Assembly (NCBI RefSeq): GCF_016808335.1
Contig: NC_053137.1
Location: forward strand, 2,397,092-2,461,091
Origin: Panicum virgatum
Taxonomy: Eukaryota; Streptophyta; Magnoliopsida; Poales; Poaceae
Reading direction: 5' to 3'
Length of the DNA stretch: 64,000 nt
The stretch's first letter is position 1. Each line of letters starts with the position of its first letter. Below the pieces are notes generated by a model, which worked only from the letters and a program-made list of their open reading frames with translations, was not told the DNA's origin and did no database searches. The position numbers and the translations under genes are program-made. This document shows positions 33,747 to 45,261 of this stretch, piece by piece.

Positions 33747-34244
33747 ATGGAAAAAGGTGTGATTTCTGAAAGAGTCATCACAGTAGGTTATAATGAACCT
33801 ACAAAATTTCAATGTGACTCCAGAGGGAATGTTGAAAAATATATAGCAAAATTTGTGACAAAAATTTTAGTCAAAGAGAAGAAAGAACATACGGGATACC
33901 ACAATAGTAAATTCATTTATGGATTAAAGAAAGCCACGAGACGGTGCTGTCTGAAGTTTAAATGAAACAATATGAAATTTTGGGTTTTCCAAAGATTGAG
34001 GAGGACAATAGCTTTTAAGGAAAAGTTAAATAATGGGGAATCTAATTTCCACACCTTAAATGAAGATAACATCCTACTTTCTAGTGGTGGTGTTAATGTA
34101 CTGTTACAGATAAAGAATTCTTGTCCTCAAGTTTTGATCTTGGTGATGAGTTTTTCATTCTACAAATTGAGACTCATCGAGATAAAAGAAAGGGGTATTA
34201 TGGTCACTACAAAGGCATACTCAGAAAAGGTTCTAAAAAAATAA
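33747..34244 (+). pseudogene. copia B: reverse transcriptase remnant
   Basis: Two frames (33747-33965 and 33972-34244) are nearly identical to those of C1, with DSRGNVEKY, FIYGLKKATRR, the degraded VNEDNILLSS box and KAYSEKVLKK. Past 34244 recognisable pieces continue out of frame: a PTPVPIVKG block, and near 34870 the family's C-terminal LADPL.KGLPP block. No functional polymerase is possible. Confidence 0.75.
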
Positions 34245-35159
34245 AGTATGCAAATGAGTAAACCTACGCCTGTTCCTATCGTCAAGGGTAATAGTTTTGG
34301 GAACCTTAGTGTTCCAAGAACCAATGTGACACGGAAATAGTTCCAAATGCTTCAGCTGCTAGAAGCTTTATAGGCGCGCAAGTAAGGAACTTACCCTGAC
34401 ATATTTTGTGTATCCGGGTTATTTTGGCAAAAGTTCAATCCAGATATAGATCACTGGAATAAAATTTAGAATGTCGGCCTCATGCTAAGTTAGAAAGATC
34501 AAGTACTCTCAAAAGATTGTGAGTACAAAAGTAGAACATGTGAAATGTGTAGCGAAATCCACAATTGTCGCTAACTTTCACACTTGGAGGTTTTGTGTGG
34601 AAAAGCTCCAAAATGAATCAATTATCATCAATGTGATGCAAAGACATGGTACAGCATGATACGAGGCCGAGGGATAGGCAAAATGGTTAAGGGAACCTGT
34701 ACCCGGAGTTGATAATGGTTGACAACAGCAATAACCATTACAGTAGTTTGCTCCTATGACAACGAGTCAAGTGTGGTGCCAAACACATTGACACAAAGTT
34801 ATACGTTGTAAAGGAGAAAGTCCGGAATCATGATGAAATGCATTGTGAGTATAAATGACAGAAAGTGTCTGCGGATCCGCTTGCTAAAGGCTTGCCGCCC
34901 AGTGTGTACAGAGAACACACAGTCGACATGGGTTTATGGTATAGCCTATGTTTTCCGGATGATAAAGGGCCCAAAGTTAATGTATCTATTTCAGAACCGA
35001 GAGGTGTGTTGTAGCTGTTAAGTCCATCGGCTATTGACCGTGACGATGAGACATGCTCATATGCACTAATCCGTAATGGAGTAGGTAGATAAAGAATCAA
35101 GAATGAAGAAAGTAAAGATTGAGATAAGTTAAAATACGAGATGAGATCAAGGGGAAGAA

Positions 35160-35601
35160 TGTTAGTGTTATCTCCACCGTTTGGGCCCAACGGCGGGCCT
35201 CGACTCGCGCCCTGATCGGCGGCGCCCAGCCCGTGGAAGGCTGGTGGGCCCCGTCGCGCAGCACACATATAAAAGGAAGAGGTGGGGGTCAGTGGCACAC
35301 AGTCCAAAGATCGTCGCCCTTTGCCCCACCAATAGAAACCCTAGCCGATCAGGGATGTGCTGAAGCGACGGAAAGCGCCACCGGCCCGCCGTCACCACTG
35401 GCCGTCACTGCACCGCGCCTCTGCCACCTCTGCACCACGCCGTCGTCAGGTAGCCGCCGCCACTGCTCCGCGACTCCTCCACCCCTGCGTTCTTCGACGG
35501 CGATGCGACGTGGAGGTCACAGAGGACACGAGCAAGGTATTTTCCCCAACAAAGTTGTTTACCCGACTGATCCACATCTAGACGATCCACAAAATATAAC
35601 A
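35160..35601 (+). repeat. copia B 3' LTR
   Basis: Starts TGTTAGTGTTATCTCC after the purine tract 'caaggggaagaa' and ends AATATAACA. It has small indels and substitutions relative to 29979-30424. It is followed at 35602 by host sequence. Confidence 0.8.
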
Positions 35602-36666
35602 ATGTTACCATCAAACAAAGAACACGGATTCGAGACGTATACTTGTAATTTTCTGATGGGTACTCATGCATGGTTTGTTTCAGGCTTCTTCCCATCTACT
35701 GTTTGAGAGGCTGATTCAGCTCTCCACCCGGTAGCGACTTTCAGGTACACAAAAGCAAACATGGATGGCAGGTAGTGCAGGCCGGGAGACGGGACTCGAG
35801 CAGTGGTCGTCGAATAATCCATCCATCGTCTACCGTGTATGCTGCGTCGCCTGATTGTCCATCCGGCCATCCATGAACGAGCTGGGAAGCTCAAGGAAAT
35901 GCACAGGAGGCTTCCCGTGCCTAGCTAGGATAAGACGCCACAAGGACTTCCAGGTTTCGTTCACTTGTGATGACTTGCTTTGTCCAGTCGTCGTCAGCTT
36001 TCCAGGATTCACTTCACATTATTGCATTGTTGTGCTGTCTACGCATGCAACTCGATCGGGTATCAGATTTACCTCAACCACTCGAGAGCAGTCGCATCTA
36101 TCTCCGTGCAATTATACAGATCAAAGCTGACCAGCTGAGACAGTAATGAACAAGATATCCAACAGCCGGGCCCGCCTGTCTTATACAAACGTTACTCTTT
36201 CTCTGCTCTAAAATACGATTTGTTCTAATTTTATCATAAGTCAAACTTCTACATCTACTTTTGATAGAGTTCATAGCAAAATACACCATCGGTTACAACA
36301 TCAAATTAGTTTAACTGAATCCTCCATAAAATATGTTATACTAGTACATTTATTTGGTATATTATAAATGCTAATATATATTTTCTATAATTTAGTCAAA
36401 GATAAAGAAAATTGTTTCAGGACAAACCTGTGAAACACCTTACAAAATGAAAGATGAAAGGGGAGAAGTATAAGTACCGATAATGCCTGGACGAGCAATC
36501 CATACACACATACAGGTAGCTATGATAGCTCGATAACTAGCCAGATTAGCGCACTACTCTTGCTTGATATTATTAGTTAAAATAGAGGTAAAATTTGCAT
36601 TGAATAGGGGTAAAATCATATTGACTCTTGTGAATAGCAGGCAAAATCACAAAGTAAAAAAAATGA

Positions 36667-36832
36667 GGGTTATAGCTGAGATATTTTCCTTCAAGAAGTT
36701 GCCTGACAAATGGGTGGCGGAAGGAGTCGCACCGGAGTGGGCAGCCGGACTCCACTTCTGTGTTAGGAACTTATCGGTCCAATCTGCGTGCCATTCAAAT
36801 GTTGGTGCTGAAGCTACTATTATTACCACCAT
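36667..36832 (-). pseudogene. Rx-N-like family copy with large internal deletion (second)
   Basis: The ATG at 36830-36832 opens MVVIIVASAPTFEWHADWTD, fusing the family start directly to the IFEGYADSADKF region about 130 codons downstream. The following frame shifts relative to VESGCPLR. It is the duplicate of 10762-10912, which carries the same fusion with an additional loss, so the deletion is older than the duplication. The leader block at 36995-37075 is retained. Confidence 0.7.
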
Positions 36833-37129
36833 TAGAGAGGATATAAATCTGATATACCTGCTGAGAATGCAAAACAGCGTACATGAGCTACTTCAATTTG
36901 ACATAGTACAGAAGAAAGAAAGAAATGTACTAGGGCAGGGATTGCTGATAGAAAATGCCGATCCTTTACCTTAGTTTAGCTTCATGTTGGTTGCTGCAGT
37001 CCTGTGCAGCACCAACTGATGGTAATCACACATCACCTAGCTAGAGGCAGGTATCAGTTACTGATGTGCGATGCTGGCCCCGTCTGTTCCCTGTTGTCCT
37101 TCACATCGCATCGGGTGACTGGCACTAAT

Positions 37130-37410
37130 TAGAAGTATTAAATATTAATTTACTATAAAATTGCATAAATCAAGGTTAATTCGTGAGATGAATCCATTAA
37201 ACCTAATTAGTCCATAATTTGCCTATGTTGTGCTACAGTAAATATATGCCAATGATAGCTTAATTATGCTTAATATAGATTCGCCTCATGAATTAGCTCC
37301 GGCTTGTGCAATTAGTTTTATAATTAGCTTATGTTTAGTCCTCATTGGTATCCAAACATTTAATGTGATCCGGACTGAAAATTAGTCTAGGATCCAAACA
37401 CCTCTGAATT
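37130..37410. mobile_element. MITE-like AT-rich element (paired with 11210-11490)
   Basis: Same element, same position in the duplicate as 11210-11490, with scattered substitutions. Confidence 0.5.
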
Positions 37411-37560
37411 ACTCGGAGAAGAGAGCTATGTACTGCAAGATGTTTGCTGCCTGGAAATGAGGTGGAAAGCCCGAGGAAATGCGGAAGATGGCTCCTGCCT
37501 TCTGGTACCCAGTACCTCGCTCCTAGGATGCCACCGACCGGGTAGAGACAGGGGATGAGA

Positions 37561-39350
37561 TGCACTCCAGAGTCCAGAGTCACACTCACATAAGACACTC
37601 TTGAGTGGGTCAGTTGTAGCAACCACTCAGCTGTCACTGTGTCACAGCAGTAGCTAGCGTCCGTCCTCCAGTCTTTAGCAAGTCTTCGTCAACTTGATCT
37701 GGTCCCCATGTACCACCGTTCACGCGGTGACGACGCACTGTCTCCTGCCATTTGATTCCACTTGGATGCATGACTGCAAGCATGCATGTTTGCTTCTTCA
37801 CTGCTGTCACTGATATTCGAAGGGGATCACCGAGCTTTGGTAATTTCCAGGAAATACAGAGGAGGCTTCCGATCAAGCAGCTACCTAGGACGCTGTATAT
37901 GCTAACCGCGGCTTGCAGGTCATCCTGGTCAACGGCTGGTCGTCGGCCGTCAGCTTTAGTTGTGTCGTGTGGGCTGGTCCGAAATGAGGCGCGCGGAAAG
38001 CTCCAGGGAAACGCATGCAGAGGATTCATATATAGCTGCATGTGCAAGTGCAATCACCTTAGGAGTGTGCAACAATCCAAATTGTTGATCGTTTTAGCAA
38101 ATCTAAATATATAATATTTGTTATACACCTAGATAAACACTATATCTGGATACATGATAAAAATTATCTATCTGGATTGAGGGCCACCCGAAAGGAGCCG
38201 GAAAGTTTAAGGCAGAGGAATGGTAAATGCATGGTTTCTCTCATCCGACAGACCTGCGCTGTACTCTCTTCAAGCGACGACTTACAAGCAGTGAGGTCGT
38301 CTCCAATCATCTTGGTGTCTTTGTCTATGTCCTTATCGTCTTCAATTCAGCATTATCAACTTCATGGGTCTCTCAATTATTATGCACTATTTTTCTTGGA
38401 TCTGAAGCCAGTCATAATCAGTCACCATTACTAGTACGAGTCTAGGAAATTGCTTACATCCTCCTGAGAGTCAGAGGCTTGTTCTTACTTGGAAATTAAG
38501 ATACAATGTGACGGAAGCTTCAAGGAACCTATGAAGCTGATTTGCTTTTCTAATCACGAACGTCTTCGCTTGTTCAGTATTGGCTTGGCGTGTATTTCCT
38601 CTTTCCAGCAACCTGCATCAGCTTAAACAAAAATCTTCCGATGAGAAGATTATCAAAGATACACTGTTCCAAGAATGAGGGAGTACATCTTCTACGTAAA
38701 CTATTTTCAGCACCGCTATATATTTTCACTGCCAGTTCTTCAAAAACAAGAACTGTCTAAAGTAGGTAGGTGTAGTGGAGGATCGACTCGGACAGAGCCC
38801 CAGGCTGACGGTTGAAAATGGTCGAGTCCTTAGTTGAGCCGGCGATGAAAGCTGTTCGAATAAAAACCCTACGCCTGCCTATGCTCCTCTGCCCGCCTAC
38901 TTGGCCGCTTGCACTCCTCTGCCTAGCCGCCAATGGCGGAGCTACATGCAGCTATTGGGGTCAGCGGACCCCGATAAATTTATTAAAAATTAGTGTAAGT
39001 CACCGTTTGTTACTATTTTTCATAGGCAAAGACCACATCGTGCAATAGGAAAGACCTATTCCCATTTTAGGCTGGCTTCGCCCGCCTGCACTGACGCTCG
39101 TCTCCCTGCCGCTGATTGTGCCGCCCGCAGACCGCACTCCTCCGCGATGCTAGGTCCGCATCGTCGCCGCGGCACCGCCTAACGCCGCGGGCCCACACTA
39201 GGACTACAGTCACCACCCCAACACTGTGCCCACCATCTGTCAATGCTCTAGTCACGCCCTGTAAATTTGCCATAAGGGAGGATGCGATACAAGATGCCTA
39301 GCATTTGCCGTAAATATTATATATGTTTTATTTGCTCTAATATTGCGGTT
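37561..39350. other. host intergenic sequence with diverged repeats, no gene seen
   Basis: No supported gene. 38405-38520 contains diverged repeats of 2215-2250 and 1760-1810. Near 38935-39060 there is 'ggcggagctacatgcagc', which resembles the terminus of hAT-like MITEs. 39060-39250 is GC-rich without a credible frame. Confidence 0.35.
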
Positions 39351-39352
39351 GT

Positions 39353-39440
39353 CGCGTGCTGCACACCAACTGATGGTGATCGATCACACAGTATCTAGCG
39401 ACTAGGCAGGTAGCAGCAATTAACTGATGTCTGATGGACT
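39353..39440 (-). promoter_or_regulatory. orphan Rx-N-like leader block
   Basis: 'caccaactgatggtgatcga' and 'gactaggcaggtagcagc' match the leader blocks of the other copies, but no coding sequence of the family follows on the minus strand. This is the fourth copy of the block, a relic of a lost gene. Confidence 0.5.
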
Positions 39441-39637
39441 GAAGGGAAGTTGTGTGGTTTGTGGTTGTGTAGTCTATGCTTATGGTTGGAATTTGGATAA
39501 AAAGCTGGTGACTCGTTAGCTCGCTTGGTTTGTGACTAGGTCGGCTCGGCTTGGCTTGCCACTCATCATGTGATCGCGCCATCGGATCTCAAGTACTTTT
39601 GGGCCGGTCGTCGTCAACATGGTGGGTTCACTGGCTA

Positions 39638-39858
39638 CTCCCACTGTTTCAAATTTTAGGTCATTCGATTTTTTACCTTAAATTTAATTTGACCACTCGT
39701 CTTATTCAAAAATTTGTGCAAAATATTATTATTTTTATTGTGGCTTGCTTTCTTAAAATGACTTAAATTTAGCTATGCACAATTTTTTTGAAAAAACAAG
39801 TGATCAAATTTTAGGTTAAAAAAAATCAAACGATCTATAATTTGAAAAACGGAGGGAG
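39638..39858. mobile_element. Stowaway-like MITE
   Basis: Left end CTCCCACTGTTTCAAATTTT and right end AATTTGAAAAACGGAGGGAG form the inverted repeat typical of Stowaway/Mariner MITEs. TA precedes it at 39636-39637; the right flank is AA, probably a mutated TA. Length 221 bp. Confidence 0.75.
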
Positions 39859-41834
39859 AACTAAAGACGGAAACCGAGGGAGAACTAAAGACAACGTAGC
39901 AATGTATGGCTCACGCGGTTACTTTCGCATCGTAAAATTCTTTAATTTAGCTGCATCCGTATCCGACTCCAGCTAGATCGGTCGGCAATCACTCTGCTGG
40001 CTGCGGTTAGTGGCTGGTGCTGGTTTATTGTGAGAGAAAAGTTACTGTTGGCTGGCTGCTGGCGGGAGGCTGATGGTGGTTTGGAGTGAGAGAAAAATAC
40101 TGTTAACTAGCTGGAGAAGCAGCCAGCAGAACAGAACAGAGTGAATGCAGTTCCCTCGACAAAATCAACACACGCACGACAGCAAGTGCAAAAATATACT
40201 CCAATCTTGCACATCTACGGAAAAAAAATTGCACAAGCTATGTCCCAGACCTGCTAGTACGAAATGCTCCTCCGGTTTTCTTTCCGTACGACCTGGCCTT
40301 TTCGGCCCATGCATGAATTCTCGTCGTAACGGTTGTTGCATTTTTTTGCTTTCCCCGTCGATCTCGTCGTGGGCTTCGCCTGTCAAGTTGCACAGCACCT
40401 GTGCCCGCCCGGAAGAGCCCATGGGCCAGTGCGCGAAACATTCAGCCCAGCCGAAACCCGCGAAGCTCTAACCGGCCCTAAAACATTCAGCCCAGCCCAA
40501 CAGAAGCCCATCTAGCAACCCCAGCTATATAACCTTGAAATCTTATCGTAAGTTCGTAACCACCCCACACCCTCTCATCCACACCCCACATCAGCAGGCG
40601 CCGCCCCACACCAGTTCCACGCGCATAGGCACGACATGGGCGCACAGTGGAGGCCTCGCCAGACGCCTAGATTGTGACCTCGCCGGCCGCCGGCCTCGCT
40701 ATTCCGCGAATCAAGCTCGGGTTTCGAATTATCCGTTGGGTTTCAGGTATGATTTTAGTTTTGGGATGGATTCTCATCCGAATTTGAGTTCGAAAAGAAT
40801 TTGAGTTTTAAGTTCGATTTTTGATTTTGAGTGCCCAGAGCCCCAGACACTCCCGAACCGTTGCTATCCTGACCGGTCACCCGGCTGATTCCCAAGGCCA
40901 CCGGCAGGCGAGCGAGCTGGCACTGCTGCCATGCCCGTTATGTGCTTCTGGGCCGGCACGCACAAGCCTGGCATGGAATGAGCAGCCCAGTAGCTGTCCT
41001 ATTAGAATCCACGTCTGCTACAAACTCGCCAATCTACCGTGACGCCAACTTCTAAAAAAACTACCGTGACATGAGCAGTGGCAGTCGAATCTAGGACATC
41101 CCACAGTGTATCAAGTTGGGCCGGTCTTGTGAGCTGGGCCAAATACGCATTTACTGTTGCTCAGTGGTGGGTGCTATAGCGCCGCGGAGCAATTAGTGCT
41201 CCAGGACTTAGCTAGACCAGCTAAAAGCCTGGTCTTAGGGAGCTGTTAACTCGGTTGCAATACACGAAACGAGAATAAAAGCATAAGACAGCAGGGTTTT
41301 TGGATTGAAAACTGTAAAAATTTTGGTTGCTACTGAAATGGGTGAATTTTGAAAAAAATCGGAAAAGTCACTCCAGGATTCAGTTGTTTGATCGGTCAAC
41401 GAATTTATTTTTGAATGAAATTTGGATACAACTTGATGGAATTTCGGGCATGATCACTCTTGTAGTAGATTGTGAGGAAAATTGGGGAGACATGGTGAGC
41501 TAAGAAGAAAGATGGCGAAATCATGATGTTTCAGCATTTGATAATATACTATCATAAAGTGAAAGAGGCACAAAATAGATCTATAATTAGAGTTTATTCA
41601 TGTTTTAATACCTACAAGAGTACACAGACTTGTATGGACCATAGTCATGGCATAAAATTCAACTTCGATCAAATGTTTTGGACGATTCAGTTTCATTCGG
41701 TCCTCACCGAGATGGGCGAATTTCGGTGAAATTCGGTCATCTCGGACTGACTCCCAGAACCATATAAGAGAGTTAACTAGCTAGTGTTGTCCACCCAACG
41801 TGTAGAATGAATGTTAGCCATTTCCCAACCCGGG
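39859..41834. other. intergenic, no gene seen
   Basis: 40010-40140 holds two diverged copies of a 'gtgagagaaaa..tactgtt..ggctg' unit, probably a MITE remnant. 40530-40850 has a moderately GC-rich stretch without a credible gene. The rest is unique and non-coding as far as I can see. Confidence 0.3.
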
Positions 41835-42300
41835 TCGTTACAGAATCCATCCATCGTCTACCGTGTTTGTTTTGTCGCTTGAGTCCATGAACGAGCTGCT
41901 AGGAAGAGGTCGGCTTCCTGCGCATATAGCTAGGATATAAGACGCTGCATGTACAAGGACTTCGGTGAACTAATTCCGAAGAGGCCCACGAAGGCCTAGA
42001 GAGAGGGAGAGACCGGTCACACAACGTGGCTGAACATGGTCGTCCAAACTTCCATTCATCGGCAGGGATTTTATTTTTTCCCTTTTTGAGACAGGCGCGT
42101 ATTTTTTTTTCTCTGTAAAGATTGTTGGTGAACGAATATATGCATCACAAGTAAAGCTACATTTCTCACACCTTAGTTCTACTAGGTTCAGCATTTGGGA
42201 TCAGTTCAAGCTGCTCACATTGTATCAAAGCTCTGCTATGTAACATTGAGCCTGTTATTTATTCTCACAATATTATTCCGATGAACCAGTTTGCCTGCAT
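41835..42300. repeat. duplicated block, copy 2 (partner 5890-6290)
   Basis: 41940-42300 matches 5890-6290, and 41835-41960 also matches 35815-35960 ('aatccatccatcgtctaccg'). The block is cut off at 42330 by the Sirevirus LTR. Confidence 0.65.
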
Positions 42301-42330
42301 GCGAGCCTAGGCAAGCACAAATTTTCAGTT

Positions 42331-44255
42331 TGAAAGCGATCGGATGCTCTAGCCTAAGAGGGGGAGGGGTTGAATTAGGCACTCTAAAAACCTTAATCTA
42401 TGGCTCCAACTAGTTTGCACAAAGCTTAAACTAAATCAAACTATCTAGATGTACAACTACGGTTCTTCTAGTGTGAGACCCTCATCCCACAAGAATTTAG
42501 CAACCTATAGTCAATCCTATCAAGATACTACTCTATGAAAGTAAAAGCACCAAGATTGCAATATGAAATGCGGAAGTTTAAGTAGGAGGGATGAGAGGAA
42601 GCAAACTCTTGACACGAGGATTTATCCCGTGGTTCAGATTGCCACAAAGGCATCTCTACATTCACGTTGTTGAAGCACTCACAAAAAGTATTACTTCCCG
42701 GCAATAAGTCTCTTCCGTGAACACAATCACGGTCACCTTGATCCCGATCTTCACTAAGGGAGATTGCCCACGAAGGAGGGGTCTCCGTCCCCCGCACAAT
42801 GTTGTCGACGCCGCTCCACACCAAGCTGGAGGGTCGAAGACGTGCCGGCGAGCCACCAAGACTCCAAGAAGGCCGGCGCACCGAAGTACAAGTTTGGTTC
42901 ACTCTAGAACCAGCCATAAGGATCTCAACCTTACTTGCTCACTCACTTAGGAGCTAACCTAGCACTAACACTTATAAAGCTTGTGCTAAGAACTAAGAAT
43001 TTGATTTCTATGCTCTTGGATGGCTTGGAGGTGTTCTTGGATATGTGTGTGATGTCTTGGGACTCCAGCAAACTTCAAATGGCTGGGGGAACTCATATAT
43101 ATAGGCCTCCAAGTTGAACTAGCCGTTTGTAGCCGTTAGCAGTTTTTCTGCATGGGCATCGGAACATCCGGTGCATAGGGCATCGGTTCTTCCGGTCACT
43201 CACAAGCTGATACTAGCCGTTGGCTTCTCTGACGCTTCTGCAGCAACTTCCAGGAACCATCGGTTGAACCGCTGCTAGGGCGTCGGTTAAACCGGTGACA
43301 CATATAGTCGTTGCACTTGATCATTCTCTGCTGACATCATTACACTGACGCATTGCTCCGGTGGCCATCGGTTCTTCCGGTGCTGAAGGCTTGGCTGCTG
43401 CACGCTTGACATTGTCTTTGGACAATGGTACATCGATTGCACCGATGCCTATATTGACACCGTCGGTTCAACCGATGCAACACTTCTTTCTTCATGGATC
43501 TTCCTTGATCTCCAGAACACGTGGCGCAATGCACCGATGCTTAGCTGTCAGTTCTTCCGACAACTATCGGATGCACCGATGCCTAAAGCATCGGTTAAAT
43601 CGGTGCTACAGATTTCTGCAGAACTCGTCCAATTCAGCATTTCTTTGAGTTCTTTCTTCGTGTTTTGCTTTGTATGACCTTTTTATTTCATCCCTGGGAT
43701 CTAAAAATGTTCACTCAACAAAACAATTAGTCACATTGATTGCGTTGTCATACGATCACCAAAATCACTCGAAATGGCATAAATGGTGCCATGTTCGTTA
43801 CAATCTCCCCCTTTTTGGTGATTGACGACAACACAATCAAAGCAAGCATAAAATTTGTAAGAATTTATAAATTGAACCACTTACACTTGCTTAGATGCTT
43901 ACCACCATCTATTGACGGTTTGGCCTCCCCCTAAAGTCATGATTCCCCCTTTGATCCTCCCCCTATCTTGCTACTTCTCCCATATGAGTTGACTTGATTC
44001 ACTTGCATTTCTCCCCCTTTGGAATATACCTCTCCTCCTTGGAAAAATACCTTGCTTTGATCCATAATTCTCCCCCTTTGGAATCAAATCACCTAAAATG
44101 GTCTCTTGCAAAACAATATAGCTCAAGAAAAGATTAGTAGCCTAGGGAAAAATACCTTGCTTTCCTATGGTTGCTAATTGGACTTGATTGCTCTGATAAA
44201 GTATAGAATCAACTTGTAAATCCTCCACGCATGTATGGAACATATATTTCTTATT
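42331..44255 (-). mobile_element. Sirevirus 3' end: LTR plus internal region with multiple polypurine tracts
   Basis: The LTR occupies 42331-43802 (minus strand TGTAACGAAC to CTTTCA) and is homologous to 3527-4969 and 59863-61292. Beyond it on the minus strand lies internal sequence with at least five polypurine tracts of the type AAAGGGGGAG (43805, 43925, 43943, 43957, 44013, 44070 regions). One of these, CCAAAAAGGGGGAGATTG, abuts the LTR. Repeated polypurine tracts before the 3' LTR are a described hallmark of Sireviruses. The rest of the element, including all genes and the 5' LTR, is gone. The right boundary is approximate. Confidence 0.8.
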
Positions 44256-45016
44256 CTTTCAATGGAGATGATCGGTGAAATCCTAATAACATGGACTACA
44301 ACAGGGGCTATGTACATTCAGATACGTGACATTTGTTTGTGAAATCTTTTTAATTATTGATAAATAAATCTATTGTTTCTAGACAACAAATTGATTCCAT
44401 TATTTTTTATCATTATTTTTCTTGTGCCATGCGTTGATCAACTTTCCAAGATGTTGGCCTACATTAGTTTTCTTGTGCCATGCGTTGATTAGACTTCCAA
44501 AAGTTTGTCCATGTTCTTTCCTTCGGTGCTAGCGCTTTGCCCTGGCCTCCTCACCGTCATTTTTGCATGGCCGGCTTCCGTCATGGTGCCATCGACCGCC
44601 TTGCTCCCTCCTCTGAAGTCTTGATTGGGAACGGTGTTAAGTCTGCGCGTCGCTCTTCCCTCTCGACGATGTTGTTCTGCTAGTCTCATGCTGTCGGCTT
44701 CCTTCGTGTGCTAGGTGCCTAGGTCTGCCCATCCCTCTTCCCTCTCGACGACGTTACTCCAGTATTGCGCGGCCGGCTAGACGCAATCAACCAGGTTGCC
44801 CAATCCCTCGTTAGTTTTGTTTGAGCCCTCGTCCTACGTAATCAGGCCATACGAGCCGCTGGACGAGGCGAGTGCAGCAACAGTAGGATTGAAGGCATTG
44901 ACGTACTCAAGATAATGTTCTTTCTGCCTTGATCCTGTCTTTATGATCCTCAAATCATAATCCAGTCTCAACACAGAACTCGAATTTTTAGTAGTCTTGA
45001 TGCAACCCAATAATTT
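44256..45016. other. intergenic with short repeats, possibly Helitron body
   Basis: Direct repeats 'cttgtgccatgcgttgat' (44420 and 44474) and 'tcttccctctcgacga' (about 44655 and 44740) are visible. No gene can be supported. If the Helitron terminus at 45151 is real, some of this is its body; I could not locate a 5' TC end. Confidence 0.35.
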
Positions 45017-45151
45017 GTAAATATAATTATTCTTTAAACACATCCTATTTTTAAATATAATTATGGTCATGCCTCTATTGCATGCAAACATGTAATATTT
45101 TTAAATATAATTATTCTTTAAACACGTGCCGGGCACGTGCATCTCCACTAG
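45017..45151 (+). mobile_element. Helitron-like 3' terminus
   Basis: A GC-rich hairpin (cacgtgccgggcacgtg, 45123-45139) is followed 8 bases later by CTAG (45148-45151) and then T, which is the arrangement of a Helitron 3' end inserted between A and T. Three copies of 'aaatataattat' lie just before it. No Rep/helicase sequence is seen, so it would be non-autonomous. Confidence 0.5.
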
Positions 45152-45261
45152 TTTTTGGAGAAAGACAAACATACTCCAGCATGTCTCCAAAAGGGAAAAA
45201 ACATCCCAAGCCTCGCCCTCGTCTGCATTATTTCTGCTTCTTGGGTCGGATCGGATCCAAA

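Larger units (their letters stand above)
29979..35601 (+). mobile_element. copia element B, degenerate, LTR to LTR
   Basis: LTRs at 29979-30424 and 35160-35601 (446 and 442 bp) flank a primer site, a GC-rich leader (30600-31370), an AT-rich region with repeated 'ctgcccaacggtgat' motifs, and a decayed pol region. No gag frame is recognisable and no long frame is open. The right flank is host sequence of the second segmental duplicate. Copy C1 is collinear from 32708 onward. I infer a non-autonomous family mobilised by a related copia element. Confidence 0.75.
35612..37560. repeat. segmental duplication, copy 2 (partner 9045-11648)
   Basis: Collinear with 9045-11648 but without the two MITEs at 9218 and 10171. 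It contains the matching deleted Rx-N-like copy, leader block and MITE. Beyond 37560 the sequence continues into host DNA that the first copy lost at its junction with the retrotransposon cluster. Confidence 0.75.

Noticed and set aside
37634..38114. 139-codon minus-strand and 120-codon plus-strand frames
   Set aside because: They overlap each other in host spacer DNA and show no motif or paralogue.
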